64,000 nt of DNA from Caldisericales bacterium (GTDB lineage: Bacteria > Caldisericota > Caldisericia > JAAYUI01): NCBI GenBank assembly GCA_012517765.1, contig JAAYUI010000003.1:170950-234949 (forward strand). Direction: 5' to 3'. The stretch's first letter is position 1, and each line of letters opens with the position of its first letter. Shown here one piece after another: positions 63,977 through 64,000 of the stretch. Both the position numbers and the translations under genes were made by a program. Below the pieces are notes generated by a model. That model did no database searches. It saw nothing but the letters and a program-made list of their open reading frames with translations, and was not told the origin of the DNA.

Positions 63977-64000
63977 TGTCTTTACAGTGAGCATAGACAA

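Overview
This window looks like a chromosomal segment from an anaerobic or fermentative bacterium of a poorly characterised lineage. Several things point that way: a ferredoxin-type complex I without NuoE, NuoF or NuoG; an F-type ATP synthase with predicted sodium-binding c-subunit ligands; acetate kinase; secreted proteins with dockerin and copper-amine-oxidase-like 'stalk' domains; and a Firmicutes-like tmk-darA-holB-ricT block. I cannot name a phylum from sequence alone. Coding density is very high and base composition appears roughly balanced by eye. No rRNA, tRNA, insertion sequence, prophage or CRISPR array was recognised, and no gene-free stretch exceeds about 300 bp. The only larger non-coding spans are riboswitch leaders and divergent promoters.

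Layout, left to right. (1) 1-4042: rpoB (minus, its last residues run off the left edge), with an extra domain inserted and its own promoter. (2) 4147-14597: a divergent pair of secreted proteins, a 2707-residue giant exoprotein (minus) and a gingipain-like C25 protease with cohesin-like and dockerin modules (plus). (3) 14587-21166: minus-strand operon ackA-purL-purM-purN-purH behind a promoter that overlaps a long perfect inverted repeat. (4) 21221-24737: lepA-hemW-bioY (minus). (5) 24756-35577: plus-strand run topB, two class A penicillin-binding proteins, tmk, darA, holB, ricT. (6) 35438-40883: minus-strand cofactor block, with a cobalamin riboswitch driving btuF-btuC-btuD, then an FMN riboswitch driving ribU, a GCS2-family ligase, a 52-residue membrane protein and psd. 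(7) 40877-46788: radA (plus), then on the minus strand a stalk-domain protein, a metallophosphoesterase, fmt, yifB and an HD hydrolase. (8) 46778-63976: one long minus-strand energy operon, nuoABCDHIJKLMN directly followed by atpZ(Q)-atpR/I-atpB-atpE-atpF/H hybrid-atpA-atpG-atpD-atpC, a secreted unknown and the HD hydrolase.

How it fits together. The 11-subunit complex I probably oxidises ferredoxin or another carrier, not NADH directly, and builds an ion gradient used by the adjacent ATP synthase. The c subunit carries the Gln/Glu/Ser/Tyr set associated with Na+ coupling. The synthase has N-ATPase-like parts (AtpQ and AtpR homologues, a b/delta hybrid) but a different gene order. Acetate kinase adds substrate-level ATP and is co-transcribed with purine synthesis. 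Vitamins are scavenged through BioY, RibU and BtuCDF.

The most notable signals are a repeated promoter arrangement whose -10 box ends only 7-13 nt before the start codon of genes lacking a Shine-Dalgarno sequence (apparently leaderless mRNAs), the giant exoprotein/C25 protease pair, the hybrid N-ATPase-like operon, the ackA-pur operator-like palindrome, a back-to-back promoter pair sharing one -35 box, and a terminator-like hairpin inside the start of the second penicillin-binding protein gene.
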